Assembly: GCA_934646115.1 (NCBI GenBank)
Contig: CAKUEM010000004.1
Span: 1 to 64,000, forward strand
Direction: 5' to 3'
Length of the DNA: 64,000 nt
DNA from: an uncultured Oscillospiraceae bacterium
GTDB taxonomy: Bacteria > Bacillota > Clostridia > Oscillospirales > JAAYXM01
This document shows positions 50,383 through 58,666 of the stretch, piece by piece. How positions within the stretch are numbered: the first letter of the stretch is position 1; each line of letters begins with the position of its first letter. Position numbers and translations under genes: made by a program. Under the pieces are notes generated by a model. That model was not told where the DNA came from. It saw only the letters and a list, made by a program, of their open reading frames with translations, and did no database searches.

Positions 50383-51861
50383 ATGACATTTTGCGGAGAT
50401 CTCAAGAAGGACATGGCGGCGCTGCGCGAGCGGCTGAAGGACGATGATACGATCGTGTTCCGCACGTTTGAAAATAAAACATCGATGCAGCTGCGCGGCT
50501 GTGTTGTGTATACCGAGGTGCTGGTCAGCACGCCGGTGATCGATCATTATATCGTTGCGCCGCTGATCAATACAGACATGAAAGCCCTGCGCCCCAAGCC
50601 GTATCTGGTCGATACCGTGATGGAAAAGGTACTGGAAGCAAACGAGGTGAAGGCGCATTCCACGCTGGAGGATGCGATCAGCGCGCTGCTGATCGGCGAC
50701 ACACTCATCCTGTTAGACGGCGCGCCATGCGTGATCGCGGCGAACTCAAAAAGCTATCCCGCGCGCGGTGTGGGCGCGCCGGAAACGGAGACCACGGTCG
50801 CAGGACCGAAGGAAGCGTTTACTGAGGTTTTGGTGTTTAACATGGGACTTTTGCGCCGCAAGATGAAAAATCCCAAGCTCAAGCTCAAGACAATGGAGGT
50901 TGGAAAAATCACAAAAACGCGCATTTGCTTAAGCTATGTGGAGGGATTGGTCGAGCCGATGCTGCTGGAGGAGCTGACCGCGCGGCTGCAACACTTTGAG
51001 ATCGACGCGGCGCTGGATTCGAACTATCTTGCCGAGCTGTGCCGCGACGATCGCGCCTCTCCGTTTAAAACGGTCGGAACGACGGAGCGCCCGGACGTGG
51101 TTGCGGGCAAGCTGCTTGAGGGGCGCGTTGCGATCCTGTGCGACGGCAGCCCATTCGCGCTGACCGTGCCGTTTCTGTTTTTAGAGAATTTTCAATCCAA
51201 CGAGGATTATTATAATCATTTTTATTTTGCAACGTTTACGCGCATCATGCGCTATTTTTCGTTTTTTTTAACGATCAGCTTGCCCGGACTGTATGTTGCG
51301 CTCATCGCGTATCATAAAGAGATGATCCCGCTCAATCTCCTGCTCAGCATTGTGAATTCGCGCGATGCCGTGCCGTTTCCGGCGGTCGTTGAGATGGTGA
51401 TCCTGCTGGTACTGTTCGATCTGCTGCGTGAGGCGGGGCTGCGCCTGCCCGCGCCGATCGGCGGAACGATCGGGACGGTGGGCGGCATTGTGCTGGGGCA
51501 GAGCATCGTGACCGCGCGCCTTGTTTCCGCCGAAATGATCATCATCGTTGCGGTTTGCGCGATCACGTCGTTTTTAACGCCGAAGCTCGATATTGAGCTG
51601 ATTTTATGCCGGATGCTGATTTTATTTTTCGCCGCAACACTTGGCATCTATGGCTATGCGATCGGGATCATCGCGATCCTTGTGCATCTTGCGAGCCTGC
51701 GCTCCTTCGGCGTGGAGTATTTGAGCTATCTGTCCGCGACCAGCGCGCAGACCGCGAAGGACGTCTATGTGCGCGCGCCGTGGTGGATGATGCGGCGGCG
51801 CCCCGCGGCGATCCAGCGGCGGAACCTGACGCGTCTGCGGCACAAGGGGGCAAAACGATGA
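50383..51861 (+). CDS. gerKA: GerA-family germination receptor, A subunit (GerKA)
   Basis: A 492-residue receptor subunit. Large N-terminal hydrophilic domain (about 1-285) with the family's VVYTEVLVSTPVIDHYIV region and EVLVFNMGLLRRK, five to six membrane helices in the C-terminal half (LTVPFLFLENFQSNEDYYN, PGLYVALIAYHKEMIP, PIGGTIGTVGGIVLGQ) and a short cytoplasmic tail. It sits in the inner membrane of the spore and takes part in germinant recognition. The start follows AGGAGGGGAGCG; the C subunit's start overlaps the stop (ATGA). Confidence 0.92.
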   Translation: MTFCGDLKKDMAALRERLKDDDTIVFRTFENKTSMQLRGCVVYTEVLVSTPVIDHYIVAPLINTDMKALRPKPYLVDTVMEKVLEANEVKAHSTLEDAISALLIGDTLILLDGAPCVIAANSKSYPARGVGAPETETTVAGPKEAFTEVLVFNMGLLRRKMKNPKLKLKTMEVGKITKTRICLSYVEGLVEPMLLEELTARLQHFEIDAALDSNYLAELCRDDRASPFKTVGTTERPDVVAGKLLEGRVAILCDGSPFALTVPFLFLENFQSNEDYYNHFYFATFTRIMRYFSFFLTISLPGLYVALIAYHKEMIPLNLLLSIVNSRDAVPFPAVVEMVILLVLFDLLREAGLRLPAPIGGTIGTVGGIVLGQSIVTARLVSAEMIIIVAVCAITSFLTPKLDIELILCRMLILFFAATLGIYGYAIGIIAILVHLASLRSFGVEYLSYLSATSAQTAKDVYVRAPWWMMRRRPAAIQRRNLTRLRHKGAKR

Positions 51862-52850
51862 AACGGCGGCTTTTTGCGGCGCTTTTGCCGCTTTTTCTGC
51901 TCACCGGCTGCTGGGATTACAACGAGCCGAATATGCAGAGCTATGTGCTGGGTATGAGCGTGGATTTTATAGAAAATCAATACCTTGTCTGCATTGAAAC
52001 GGTGAAGATCACGGGCGAGCCGGAATCACTAAGCTCCAGCGGCGGCGTGATGCTGGAGGCGCGCGGTTTAACGATGTTTGATGCGGTGCGCGATGCGATC
52101 ATGTCCGCCGGGAAGAAGCTGTATTGGGGCCACGCAGAGCTTGTGATTTTGGGCGAGCAGGTCGCGCGCGAGCAGCTGGTCGCCGTGACGGACGTGCTGT
52201 CCCGCGCGCAGGATGTGTATTCCAACGTAAGCCTTGCGGTGGCGAGCGATGGCTGCACAGCGAAGCAGGTGCTCAGCGCCAAGTCGCCGCGCGGCACGAT
52301 CGCGAGCGAGCATATCTCGCATGTGCTGCAAAACGAGGAGGCGTCGCGCCGGTTTGTCGATACCGAGCTATGGCAGCTTCAGCGCGGGTTTTCCTATACG
52401 CTGCTGCCCGCTGTTCATCTGGATCACGGGCAGCGGTATCCGGTCGTTGAGGGCTGCGCTGTGATTCAGAATAAAGCGCTCGTCGGCTATCTGAGCGGCG
52501 AGGAGGTGCAGGCATATTCGCTGGTCGATTCCGCGTGCGCAGGCGGCTATTTGCCCGCGATCACGCTGGATTCCGGGGCGGTCGTGTCGCTTGAGGTCCT
52601 GCGCGCCGTGCCGACGCGGCTGAAAGACCAAACGCGCCTGGATGTGATCGTCTCGCTCTCCAGCGTGGATGGCGTTTGCGATATCATGGATTCCGCGCTG
52701 CGGCATGAAATCTGCGAAAAGGCGAGCGCGCTGCTTTCGCGCCAGCTGGGCGGACTGGTCGCAAAGCCGTTTGGCAATCCGCTGCCGGATTCGCGCTTTG
52801 ACGTGCATGTCAGCCTGCACAGCGCCGGGCTGCTGCGCCGCAGCACCTAA
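51858..52850 (+). CDS. gerKC: GerA-family germination receptor, C subunit (GerKC lipoprotein)
   Basis: A 330-residue lipoprotein. The signal peptide ends in the lipobox LLTGC (lipidated Cys 18), followed by WDYNEPNMQSYVLGMSVDF. It has the three-domain family shape but is shorter than the common 370-400 residues, the C-terminal domain being trimmed. The start overlaps the A-subunit stop, so A and C are translationally coupled. Confidence 0.88.
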   Translation: MKRRLFAALLPLFLLTGCWDYNEPNMQSYVLGMSVDFIENQYLVCIETVKITGEPESLSSSGGVMLEARGLTMFDAVRDAIMSAGKKLYWGHAELVILGEQVAREQLVAVTDVLSRAQDVYSNVSLAVASDGCTAKQVLSAKSPRGTIASEHISHVLQNEEASRRFVDTELWQLQRGFSYTLLPAVHLDHGQRYPVVEGCAVIQNKALVGYLSGEEVQAYSLVDSACAGGYLPAITLDSGAVVSLEVLRAVPTRLKDQTRLDVIVSLSSVDGVCDIMDSALRHEICEKASALLSRQLGGLVAKPFGNPLPDSRFDVHVSLHSAGLLRRST

Positions 52851-52863
52851 GGGGGTGAGTGGC

Positions 52864-53079
52864 TTGGGCTTGATCATTGTTCCGGCGCTATATGGTGCGA
52901 TTTTATGGCTCGATCACCGTCTGTGCGCAGGCGCTGAACCGGAGGGACGCGCGGCGCGCACGCTGTATCGCGTTCTGGCCGTGCTGGCGCTGGTTTTCGC
53001 GCTGCCCACTTCGTTTGCGCTTCGGCTGGATCATGTGGGCGCGTCGCTTTCCGGGCTGGTTTCCATGTTTGCGCGGTAA
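52864..53079 (+). CDS. Small two-helix membrane protein, candidate germination-receptor D subunit
   Basis: A 71-residue protein with two hydrophobic segments: LIIVPALYGAILWLD at the N-terminus and YRVLAVLALVFALPTSFAL in the middle. It is encoded between gerKC and gerKB. The TTG start has a GGGGGTG site at suitable spacing; a GTG three codons upstream is also possible. Small two-helix D proteins are encoded in several Bacillus gerA-type operons and modulate germination. Sequence similarity is not claimed; the match is in size, topology and position. Confidence 0.55.
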   Translation: MGLIIVPALYGAILWLDHRLCAGAEPEGRAARTLYRVLAVLALVFALPTSFALRLDHVGASLSGLVSMFAR

Positions 53080-53091
53080 GAGGAGAGAACT

Positions 53092-54177
53092 ATGACAAAA
53101 GAGATCATTACAAATCGGCAGGGGTTTACGCTGCTTGTGATTTTTACGATGTGCAACGCGTATTCGCTGCTGTTCGGCGCGGATTGCGGGCGCGATATCT
53201 GGATCGCGTATCTGCTCGCCGCGGCGCTTGCGGTTTTGCTTTGGGCGCTGCTGACGCGCAGCTTCGAGCGGCGGCCGTATGGCTCGCTGTTTGAGATGCT
53301 TTCCGCCGCGTTCGGAAATGTGGGCGGGCGCGTGGTCACGGCGCTGCTCTGCGTTTACGCGGCGCTGTCATGCACCACGTCGCTCGCGCTGTTCGGGCGC
53401 TTTACGCAGATGACCGCGCTTTCCAAAACGCCGCAGCTTCTGCTGCCGCTGCTTCTGCTTCTGCTTGCGGCATGGGGCTTAAAATCCGGGCTGGAGGTCG
53501 TTGCACGCGGCGCGAGCATGCTGTTTTATTTTGTGATTATCACGTTTTTATATTTCGTCATATTCGGCGTGCCGCTGCTTGACGCGCGCAATATCACGCC
53601 GGTTCTTGCGGACGGGATCCTCCGCCCGGCGCGCAGCGCGCTTTCGATTTTTACGAACCAGTTTGGCGATACGCTGCTGCTGTTTGCCGTGTATCCAAGT
53701 ATCCGGCGCGCGCCGAACCGGCGGCGGACGATGATCTGCGCAATGCTCAGTGCGGGCATTTTTGCCGCCGTGATCGCGCTGATCACGGTGCTCACGATCG
53801 GCGGAAATCAGACCGGGGCGGAATTCTTCCCGGTATTTACGATTTTATCGATCCGCAATATCGGCGGATATATCCGGCACATGGAAATTCTGACCTCGAT
53901 CGCGATGACATTTTTCGTGTTCATCCGCGCGACGTTATGCCTTTATTTTATCGCAAACGCCTGCTCGCACCTGTTCTCCGCGCGCGGCTATCAGCGAATT
54001 TTAACCCCGATCGCGCTGCTGATCGCGAGCGGAACGCAGCTTTTATATTGGGATATGATGAGCCTGCGCGCCCGCATCGAGAGCAACTGGAACCTGTATA
54101 TCCTCATTCCGTTGCAGCTCATTTTGCCGGTCGTGACCGTGCTGTTGCTGCGGCGCTATCCGCCGCGCAGGGAATGA
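53092..54177 (+). CDS. gerKB: GerA-family germination receptor, B subunit (GerKB, APC-type)
   Basis: A 361-residue integral membrane protein with about ten helices in the amino acid permease (spore permease) fold: ITNRQGFTLLVIFTMCNAYSL in the first helix and FTNQFGDTLLLFAVYPSIRR at about residue 190. The B subunit binds the germinant, possibly an amino acid. It ends 4 nt before an oppositely oriented small gene. Operon order A-C-(D)-B is typical of gerK. Confidence 0.9.
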   Translation: MTKEIITNRQGFTLLVIFTMCNAYSLLFGADCGRDIWIAYLLAAALAVLLWALLTRSFERRPYGSLFEMLSAAFGNVGGRVVTALLCVYAALSCTTSLALFGRFTQMTALSKTPQLLLPLLLLLLAAWGLKSGLEVVARGASMLFYFVIITFLYFVIFGVPLLDARNITPVLADGILRPARSALSIFTNQFGDTLLLFAVYPSIRRAPNRRRTMICAMLSAGIFAAVIALITVLTIGGNQTGAEFFPVFTILSIRNIGGYIRHMEILTSIAMTFFVFIRATLCLYFIANACSHLFSARGYQRILTPIALLIASGTQLLYWDMMSLRARIESNWNLYILIPLQLILPVVTVLLLRRYPPRRE

Positions 54178-54181
54178 GCGC

Positions 54182-54505
54182 TTATGCAAAAAACTGCGCG
54201 AGAAATGCCGGGTCGGAAAGGCGCGCCTGCACGCGAAGCTTCCAGACCGCTTTATCGAGCGGCGAGGGCAGCGGGGCGCCCAGAATTGCTTCAACCTGCG
54301 CGCGGGAAAAGGAATATGCGCCGTCCTCCCATTCCAGCGTGAGCGCGGAGAGATTCTGAATCGAGGCAAACGCCGCGGTGTCATGCGTCAGCGCGTCCTG
54401 CTGCCGCGCATGCGTTTCCACCGGCGCGCGCTCCCGCTGGGGCATGAACCAGAACCGGATCAGGCAAAACAGCGCGATCAGGGCAAGGGGTAAATTATTT
54501 TTCAT
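54182..54505 (-). CDS. Hypothetical protein with N-terminal membrane anchor
   Basis: A 107-residue protein. One hydrophobic helix (LPLALIALFCLIRFWFM) is followed by a basic/acidic linker and a soluble part with a regular pattern (QNLSALTLEWEDGAYSFSRAQVEA). I do not recognise it. The start is at MKNNLPLA after GAGGT; a longer open frame has no ribosome site. Its promoter contains an 18-bp palindrome, so it is likely regulated. Confidence 0.6.
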   Translation of the reverse strand: MKNNLPLALIALFCLIRFWFMPQRERAPVETHARQQDALTHDTAAFASIQNLSALTLEWEDGAYSFSRAQVEAILGAPLPSPLDKAVWKLRVQARLSDPAFLAQFFA

Positions 54506-54530
54506 TTTGATTACCTCTTTGTGAATAAGA

Positions 54531-54559
54531 TCACAACACATAGTACTATGTGTGTCAAG
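54531..54559 (-). promoter_or_regulatory. Promoter with 18-bp perfect palindrome in the spacer
   Basis: On the minus strand TTGACA (54554-54559) is followed by a perfect palindrome, ACACATAGTACTATGTGT (54536-54553), that fills the spacer up to a poor -10 (TGTGAT type, 54531-54536). An operator in this place would block RNA polymerase; the dimeric symmetry suits a GntR-like or similar repressor, not identified. Confidence 0.5.
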
Positions 54560-54572
54560 GTAATTTTGCGAA

Positions 54573-54600
54573 AAAGAAATGGCAGGGCGCGCACCCTGCC
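54573..54600 (-). terminator. Terminator of ybaK
   Basis: A 7-bp GC stem (54581-54587 with 54594-54600) and T-rich flank on the minus strand, 20 nt after the ybaK stop. Confidence 0.55.
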
Positions 54601-54620
54601 AAAGCATTAGCATAAAAGAG

Positions 54621-55094
54621 TTAGCGGATCAGGTCGCACACCGTTCCGCCGACGTAGGCGACCAGCGCATCCGTCCCCACCACGACCTGACAGCCGCGCG
54701 CGCCCGCGCTGACGCTGATCCGGTCGCACAGCGTGCACATGCTGTCAAAATAAGTCGGGAACGATTTTTTCATGCCGACCGGGGAGCAGCCGCCGCGGAT
54801 ATATCCGGTCAGCCCCAGCAGGTCGCGCACATGCACCATCTCCACCTTTTTGTTGCCGGAGGCGCTTGCAGCGCGCTTGAGATCGAGCTCCTCCGCGACC
54901 GGGATAACAAACACGCAGGGACCGGATTTGTCGCCCCGCGCAACCAGCGTTTTAAATACCATTTCCGGCGCAAACCCCAGCGCCTCCGCCGCGTGAACGC
55001 CGGACAGATCGCTCTCCTCATAGGCGTATTCCTTGTATTCATACGGGATCTTCGCCTGATCGAGCAGGCGCATCACATTTGTTTTTTTCATCAC
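54621..55094 (-). CDS. ybaK: Cys-tRNA(Pro)/Cys-tRNA(Cys) deacylase YbaK
   Basis: A 157-residue YbaK-superfamily deacylase that removes cysteine mischarged on tRNA(Pro). Conserved parts: the FKTLVARGDKSG segment with Lys, RDLLGLTGYIRGGCSPVGMKK in the middle, and the GTDALVAYVGGTV end. An alternative start lies one codon in (55091). It is transcribed toward 54600, downstream of rnpB. Confidence 0.92.
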   Translation of the reverse strand: MMKKTNVMRLLDQAKIPYEYKEYAYEESDLSGVHAAEALGFAPEMVFKTLVARGDKSGPCVFVIPVAEELDLKRAASASGNKKVEMVHVRDLLGLTGYIRGGCSPVGMKKSFPTYFDSMCTLCDRISVSAGARGCQVVVGTDALVAYVGGTVCDLIR

Positions 55095-55107
55095 TGCCTC
55101 CGAAATG

Positions 55108-55136
55108 CAAAAAACCCCTAAACAAGCGTTTAAAGG
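55108..55136 (-). terminator. Terminator of rnpB
   Basis: A 9-bp stem with one or two G-U pairs (55115-55123 with 55128-55136), 4-nt loop and a run of six T on the minus strand. Confidence 0.7.
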
Positions 55137-55148
55137 TTTTTAAACTAT

Positions 55149-55509
55149 GAGCAAGTCTATAAGCCGAGTTCTGTATTTGACAGTCATCTATCTAAGCCGT
55201 GCGTTGCCGCATGGCTTCAGCCACCTCTGAAAAACGACCGGGCAAGTCTTTCCCGGGGGCATGCGCCCCCTCGGCTTTTCGTCACGGTGTTGCTCCGGAT
55301 AGAGTTTACATGACCGGACAGTCTCCAGCCGGCCGGTGAGCTCTTACCTCACCTTTCCACCCTTACCGCATCGCTGCGGCGGTATCTCTCTGTTGCACTT
55401 TTCCTGAAGTCGCCTTCGGCGGGCGTTACCCGTTATCCCTGCCCTATGGAGCTCGGACTTTCCTCGTGTGCGGGCTTTCGCCCTGCACCCGCGACTGTCT
55501 GGCTTACTC
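55149..55509 (-). ncRNA. rnpB: RNase P RNA
   Basis: About 361 nt of non-coding RNA. The diagnostic 5' part reads GAGGAAAGTCCGAGCTCC (P4 and neighbouring CR-I) near 55460, and the 3' part contains ACAGAACTCGGCTTAT. The ends pair as GAGTAAG with CTTGCTC (P1; 55503-55509 with 55149-55155), which sets the boundaries. It is the catalytic RNA that trims tRNA 5' leaders, with a consensus promoter and a terminator of its own. Confidence 0.93.
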
Positions 55510-55517
55510 ACGAATTT

Positions 55518-55546
55518 ATTATAGCGGGTGCGCGGCGCGTTGTCAA
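55518..55546 (-). promoter_or_regulatory. Consensus sigma-A promoter of rnpB
   Basis: Perfect TTGACA (55541-55546), 17-nt spacer and TATAAT (55518-55523) on the minus strand, placed so that transcription starts at the first bases of RNase P RNA. Confidence 0.9.
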
Positions 55547-55606
55547 CCGTTGGAATTATGACGGGAAAGCGCAAAAATATGCGAAAAAGATTGTCAAATT
55601 GCGCCG

Positions 55607-55635
55607 TTGACTTCCGCCGCGCGGTGTAATAAAAT
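55607..55635 (+). promoter_or_regulatory. Promoter of the DUF1961-like gene
   Basis: TTGACT (55607-55612), 17-nt spacer, TAAAAT (55630-55635), about 28 nt before the start codon. Confidence 0.6.
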
Positions 55636-55662
55636 ATTCCCGGTATTGAAGGAGGAAGTTTC

Positions 55663-56289
55663 ATGCTGTATATTATGAGTAAGGAGATCGACGTGGAGAA
55701 GTCTGAAATTCTCTATGCGCCGGTCTTTGACGAAGAAACGCTGAAAAACGACTGGGAGATCTCCGGCGGAGATTGGTCTGTGAAAGACGGATGGGTCACC
55801 GGAACATACCGCGAGAATGCGGGCGGGCTGATCTACACCTGGCGCGAGTTCCCGGGCGATATCATGCTGGATTTCAAGGCGAAATCCATCCCGCCCTGCA
55901 ATAATGACTTAAACTTTTCCTGGAAAACCACCGGGTGGGACTATGAGAAAAATGACGCGGCGGAGGGCTATATCGCGGGGCTCAACGGCTGGTGGGAGAA
56001 CAAGGCGGGCATCGAGCGGTATCCGACCTGTATCCCGAACTGCGCAACGCCGCTGTTTGATATGAAGCCGGGGCAGCTTTATCACCTGCAGGCGGGCAGC
56101 ATCGGCGGGCATTGCTTCATCTGTGTGGATGGCAAGCTGGTCATCGAAATGACCGATCCGGACCCGGATTCGCTGCCGGGGCATCGCGTCGGTCTGGGCA
56201 CATATTGCAGCCAGATCTCGTTTACTGACTTTAAAGTGCGCAAAATTGCGTGGAAACCGCGCGTTTTGGAGTATACGCCGAACTTTTAG
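55663..56289 (+). CDS. DUF1961 (YesU-like) concanavalin-type sandwich protein
   Basis: A 208-residue beta-rich protein with no signal peptide. The pattern (VFDEETLKNDWEISGGDW, LNFSWKTTGWD, YIAGLNGWWENKAGIERYP, DGKLVIEMTDPDPD) resembles DUF1961/YesU, a concanavalin-like jelly-roll linked with polysaccharide use in Bacillus. Carbohydrate binding or cleavage is likely, but the substrate is not known. Stand-alone gene with its own promoter, ribosome site GGAGGA and terminator. Confidence 0.65.
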   Translation: MLYIMSKEIDVEKSEILYAPVFDEETLKNDWEISGGDWSVKDGWVTGTYRENAGGLIYTWREFPGDIMLDFKAKSIPPCNNDLNFSWKTTGWDYEKNDAAEGYIAGLNGWWENKAGIERYPTCIPNCATPLFDMKPGQLYHLQAGSIGGHCFICVDGKLVIEMTDPDPDSLPGHRVGLGTYCSQISFTDFKVRKIAWKPRVLEYTPNF

Positions 56290-56293
56290 TAAA

Positions 56294-56324
56294 AAAGCAT
56301 CCCGAAATGATTTCGGGATGCTTT
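56294..56324 (+). terminator. Terminator of the DUF1961-like gene
   Basis: A 14-bp perfect stem (56294-56307 with 56311-56324) with a 3-nt loop, 5 nt after the stop; symmetric enough to act from both directions. Confidence 0.8.
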
Positions 56325-56348
56325 CGCTTTTTAAAATCATGCTTTGCG

Positions 56349-56573
56349 CTAGCGTTCCTCCGCATTCAGCGAAAAATCCTTCGCAGAAAACTGCCCGGCG
56401 GGAAGCTCCTCCGGCTCGGGCGGGACGCGGCGCGTCGGATCATAAGTATAGTGTCGGCAACGGTAAGTTTGATGCACAACGCCGTGCTTTTTGCAGATCG
56501 CCTCGTTCTCGTTGATCGGGCTTGCATACAGGCAGTAGGCGCAGCGCGCGGGGATTTCTTTGTTAAACAGCAC
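56349..56573 (-). CDS. Small cysteine-rich hypothetical protein
   Basis: A 74-residue protein with a CAYC knuckle, two further cysteines (ICKKHG and CRHY) and a proline-rich acidic tail, which suggests a single zinc site in a small ribbon. I do not recognise a named family. GTG start, 8 nt after AAAGGAGG, so it is very probably translated. It lies downstream of ylbJ on the same strand (33-nt gap) and may share its transcript. Confidence 0.65.
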   Translation of the reverse strand: MLFNKEIPARCAYCLYASPINENEAICKKHGVVHQTYRCRHYTYDPTRRVPPEPEELPAGQFSAKDFSLNAEER

Positions 56574-56606
56574 AGGTCATGCCTCCTTTTCTTTTATCAT
56601 ACACCA

Positions 56607-57704
56607 TTATCGCCGCATTTTCCAGTGTTTTTTTATCGGAATCGCAAGAAAAAGCGCGAACCATGCAAACAGCCAGTACGCAGAGCCGATCATATGCGGC
56701 GCGTTTGGCGCAAACGCGGTGACCGCTTGCGGAAAAAGCGCCGGAATCTGCGTGATGCAAAGCGCAAACAGCGCGGAGAGCGCCGTATGGAGCAGCTTTC
56801 CGCAAAAATAGGGCGCAGCGGAGAGCGCGTCCTTCGGGAGCAGCGAAAGCACCTGGCAATGGACAGACAGCCCCGAAAAACCAAGCAGCGCCGCCGCTAG
56901 GATAAAGCACGGCGCAAGCGTTTCCGGGGTGGGCGAAAGCGCGCACAGCCCGGTTGTCACCTCAAGACAGCCGGTTACGGCGCATTGCGCAAGCGCCCCG
57001 CCGCCCAACAGGCGCGAAAGCGCCGGAATCACGTGAAATTCGGTCAATATTCGCAGAAGCACCGAGAAAAACAGGACGAATGCGCACACATTGAGCGTGG
57101 AAAACAGCGCGTTTTTCACCGCCTGCGGAAACACTGCGGAAAACGGCTGTGCCGGCGCATAGGCTGCGCCGCAATGCCCGGGCGGCTCGCGGCGACGATA
57201 AAAGCGAAAGAGGATGCCGGTGCAGATCGCGGCGGAAACATGCACCGCATAAAGCAAAAGCCCGATCCGCATGCTGTGAAAGACGCCTGCGCCGACCGCG
57301 CCAAACAAAAACGCCGGACCGGAATTATTGCAAAAGGCGAGCAGCCGCTCGGTCTCGGCTTTGCTGCATAGCCCGCGGCGATTCAGCTCGACCGCGCACG
57401 CCGCGCCGACCGGAAATCCGCCGATCAGACCGAGAAACAGCGTAGAGCTGCCCGCGCCGCACACGCGAAATAACGGGCGCATCAGCCCCTCGCCCAGCCG
57501 CCCGAGCCGCGCCGCCAGCCCGGACTCCATCACAAGCCCGGACAGGACGAAAAACGGGAACAGCGACGGGATCAACACGTTGCCGCACAGGGCGAGCGCA
57601 TCGCGCGCCGCGGTCGCTGCATGCGTGGGATAAAGAAGCAGCCCCGCCGCGATCACCAAAACGGCGAGCAGCGTAAACATAAGCGAAATGCGTGTGCGAG
57701 ACAT
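56607..57704 (-). CDS. ylbJ: Sporulation integral membrane protein YlbJ (SpoVV)
   Basis: A 365-residue polytopic protein of the nucleoside-recognition/YlbJ type: NVLIPSLFPFFVLSGLVMESG, the glycine-rich GLIGGFPVGAACAVEL and NNSGPAFLFGAVGAGVF. In Bacillus it moves dipicolinic acid across the outer forespore membrane from mother cell to intermembrane space; SpoVA then takes it across the inner membrane. The spoVA operon is at 3.5-5.3 kb of this window. Start with an AGGAGGGGG site. Confidence 0.9.
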   Translation of the reverse strand: MSRTRISLMFTLLAVLVIAAGLLLYPTHAATAARDALALCGNVLIPSLFPFFVLSGLVMESGLAARLGRLGEGLMRPLFRVCGAGSSTLFLGLIGGFPVGAACAVELNRRGLCSKAETERLLAFCNNSGPAFLFGAVGAGVFHSMRIGLLLYAVHVSAAICTGILFRFYRRREPPGHCGAAYAPAQPFSAVFPQAVKNALFSTLNVCAFVLFFSVLLRILTEFHVIPALSRLLGGGALAQCAVTGCLEVTTGLCALSPTPETLAPCFILAAALLGFSGLSVHCQVLSLLPKDALSAAPYFCGKLLHTALSALFALCITQIPALFPQAVTAFAPNAPHMIGSAYWLFAWFALFLAIPIKKHWKMRR

Positions 57705-57868
57705 AAAACCCCCTCCTTGTGCATTCTATCCTATTCGCAGCATAGGCGGAAATATGAAAAAATACTCGCGCCGTGCGCGGTTTTGTGATATACTATCTGC
57801 ATGAGAATACGATTTTTCGTAAAAATCGGCGCGGACCGCCGGCAATTTGACAGACATGGAGCAGACTT

Positions 57869-58645
57869 ATGAAACAAGAGCAATTTGAGCAGAATTCGGC
57901 AGAGGGCATGATCGAGGGGCGCAACGCGGTGCATGAGGCGCTGCGCGCCGGGCGCACGATCAATAAAGTATTTTACGCGAAGGGCGAGCGCGACGGGATG
58001 CTCGCGCATCTTGCCATGCAGGCGAAGGAGAAGGGCGCGGTCGTTGTCGCGTGTGACCGGCGCAAGCTGGATATGATGAGCCAAACACGCGCGCACCAGG
58101 GCATTATTGCGTTTGCCGCCGCGCATGAGTATGCAACGATCGGCGATATTCTCGCATGCGCAGAGGCGTCCGGACGTCCGCCGCTCGTCGTCGTGTGCGA
58201 CGAGATCTCAGACCCGCATAATCTGGGCGCGATCATCCGCTCGGCAGAGGCGGCGGGCGCGCATGGCGTGATTATTCCCAAACGCCGCAGCGCGGGGCTG
58301 ACCGCAGTGGTCGAGAAGGCGAGCGCGGGCGCGGCGGAGTATCTCCCGGTCGCGCGCGTGCCGAATATCACGGCGGCGCTGCGTGAATTGAAAGAGGCGG
58401 GGCTTTGGATCTTCGGCACAGCGGTCGAGGAAAACAGCGTCAGCCTGTATCAGGCGGATCTGACCGGCGCGGTCGCGCTGGTGATCGGCTCGGAGGGCGA
58501 CGGAATGAGCCGTCTTGTCCGCGAGACCTGCGATTTTACCGTCAAGATCCCGATGCTGGGCAGGATCGAATCGTTAAATGCATCGGCGGCCGCGGCGGTG
58601 GTCTTATTTGAAACGCTGCGGCAGCGCAGCGCGCAAAACGCATAA
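57869..58645 (+). CDS. rlmB: 23S rRNA (guanosine-2'-O)-methyltransferase RlmB-type (SpoU/TrmH family)
   Basis: A 258-residue SPOUT methyltransferase. An N-terminal substrate-binding domain (MIEGRNAVHEALRAGRTI) precedes the knotted domain: CDEISDPHNLGAIIRSAEAAG, VIGSEGDGMS and IPMLGRIESLNASAAAAV. It probably methylates G2251 of 23S rRNA, though this family also includes close relatives with other targets. The start is 13 nt before the next conserved Met; the first ATG has only a modest ribosome site. Confidence 0.92.
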   Translation: MKQEQFEQNSAEGMIEGRNAVHEALRAGRTINKVFYAKGERDGMLAHLAMQAKEKGAVVVACDRRKLDMMSQTRAHQGIIAFAAAHEYATIGDILACAEASGRPPLVVVCDEISDPHNLGAIIRSAEAAGAHGVIIPKRRSAGLTAVVEKASAGAAEYLPVARVPNITAALRELKEAGLWIFGTAVEENSVSLYQADLTGAVALVIGSEGDGMSRLVRETCDFTVKIPMLGRIESLNASAAAAVVLFETLRQRSAQNA

Positions 58646-58666
58646 CAGTTCCGGGAGGGGAGCGGC

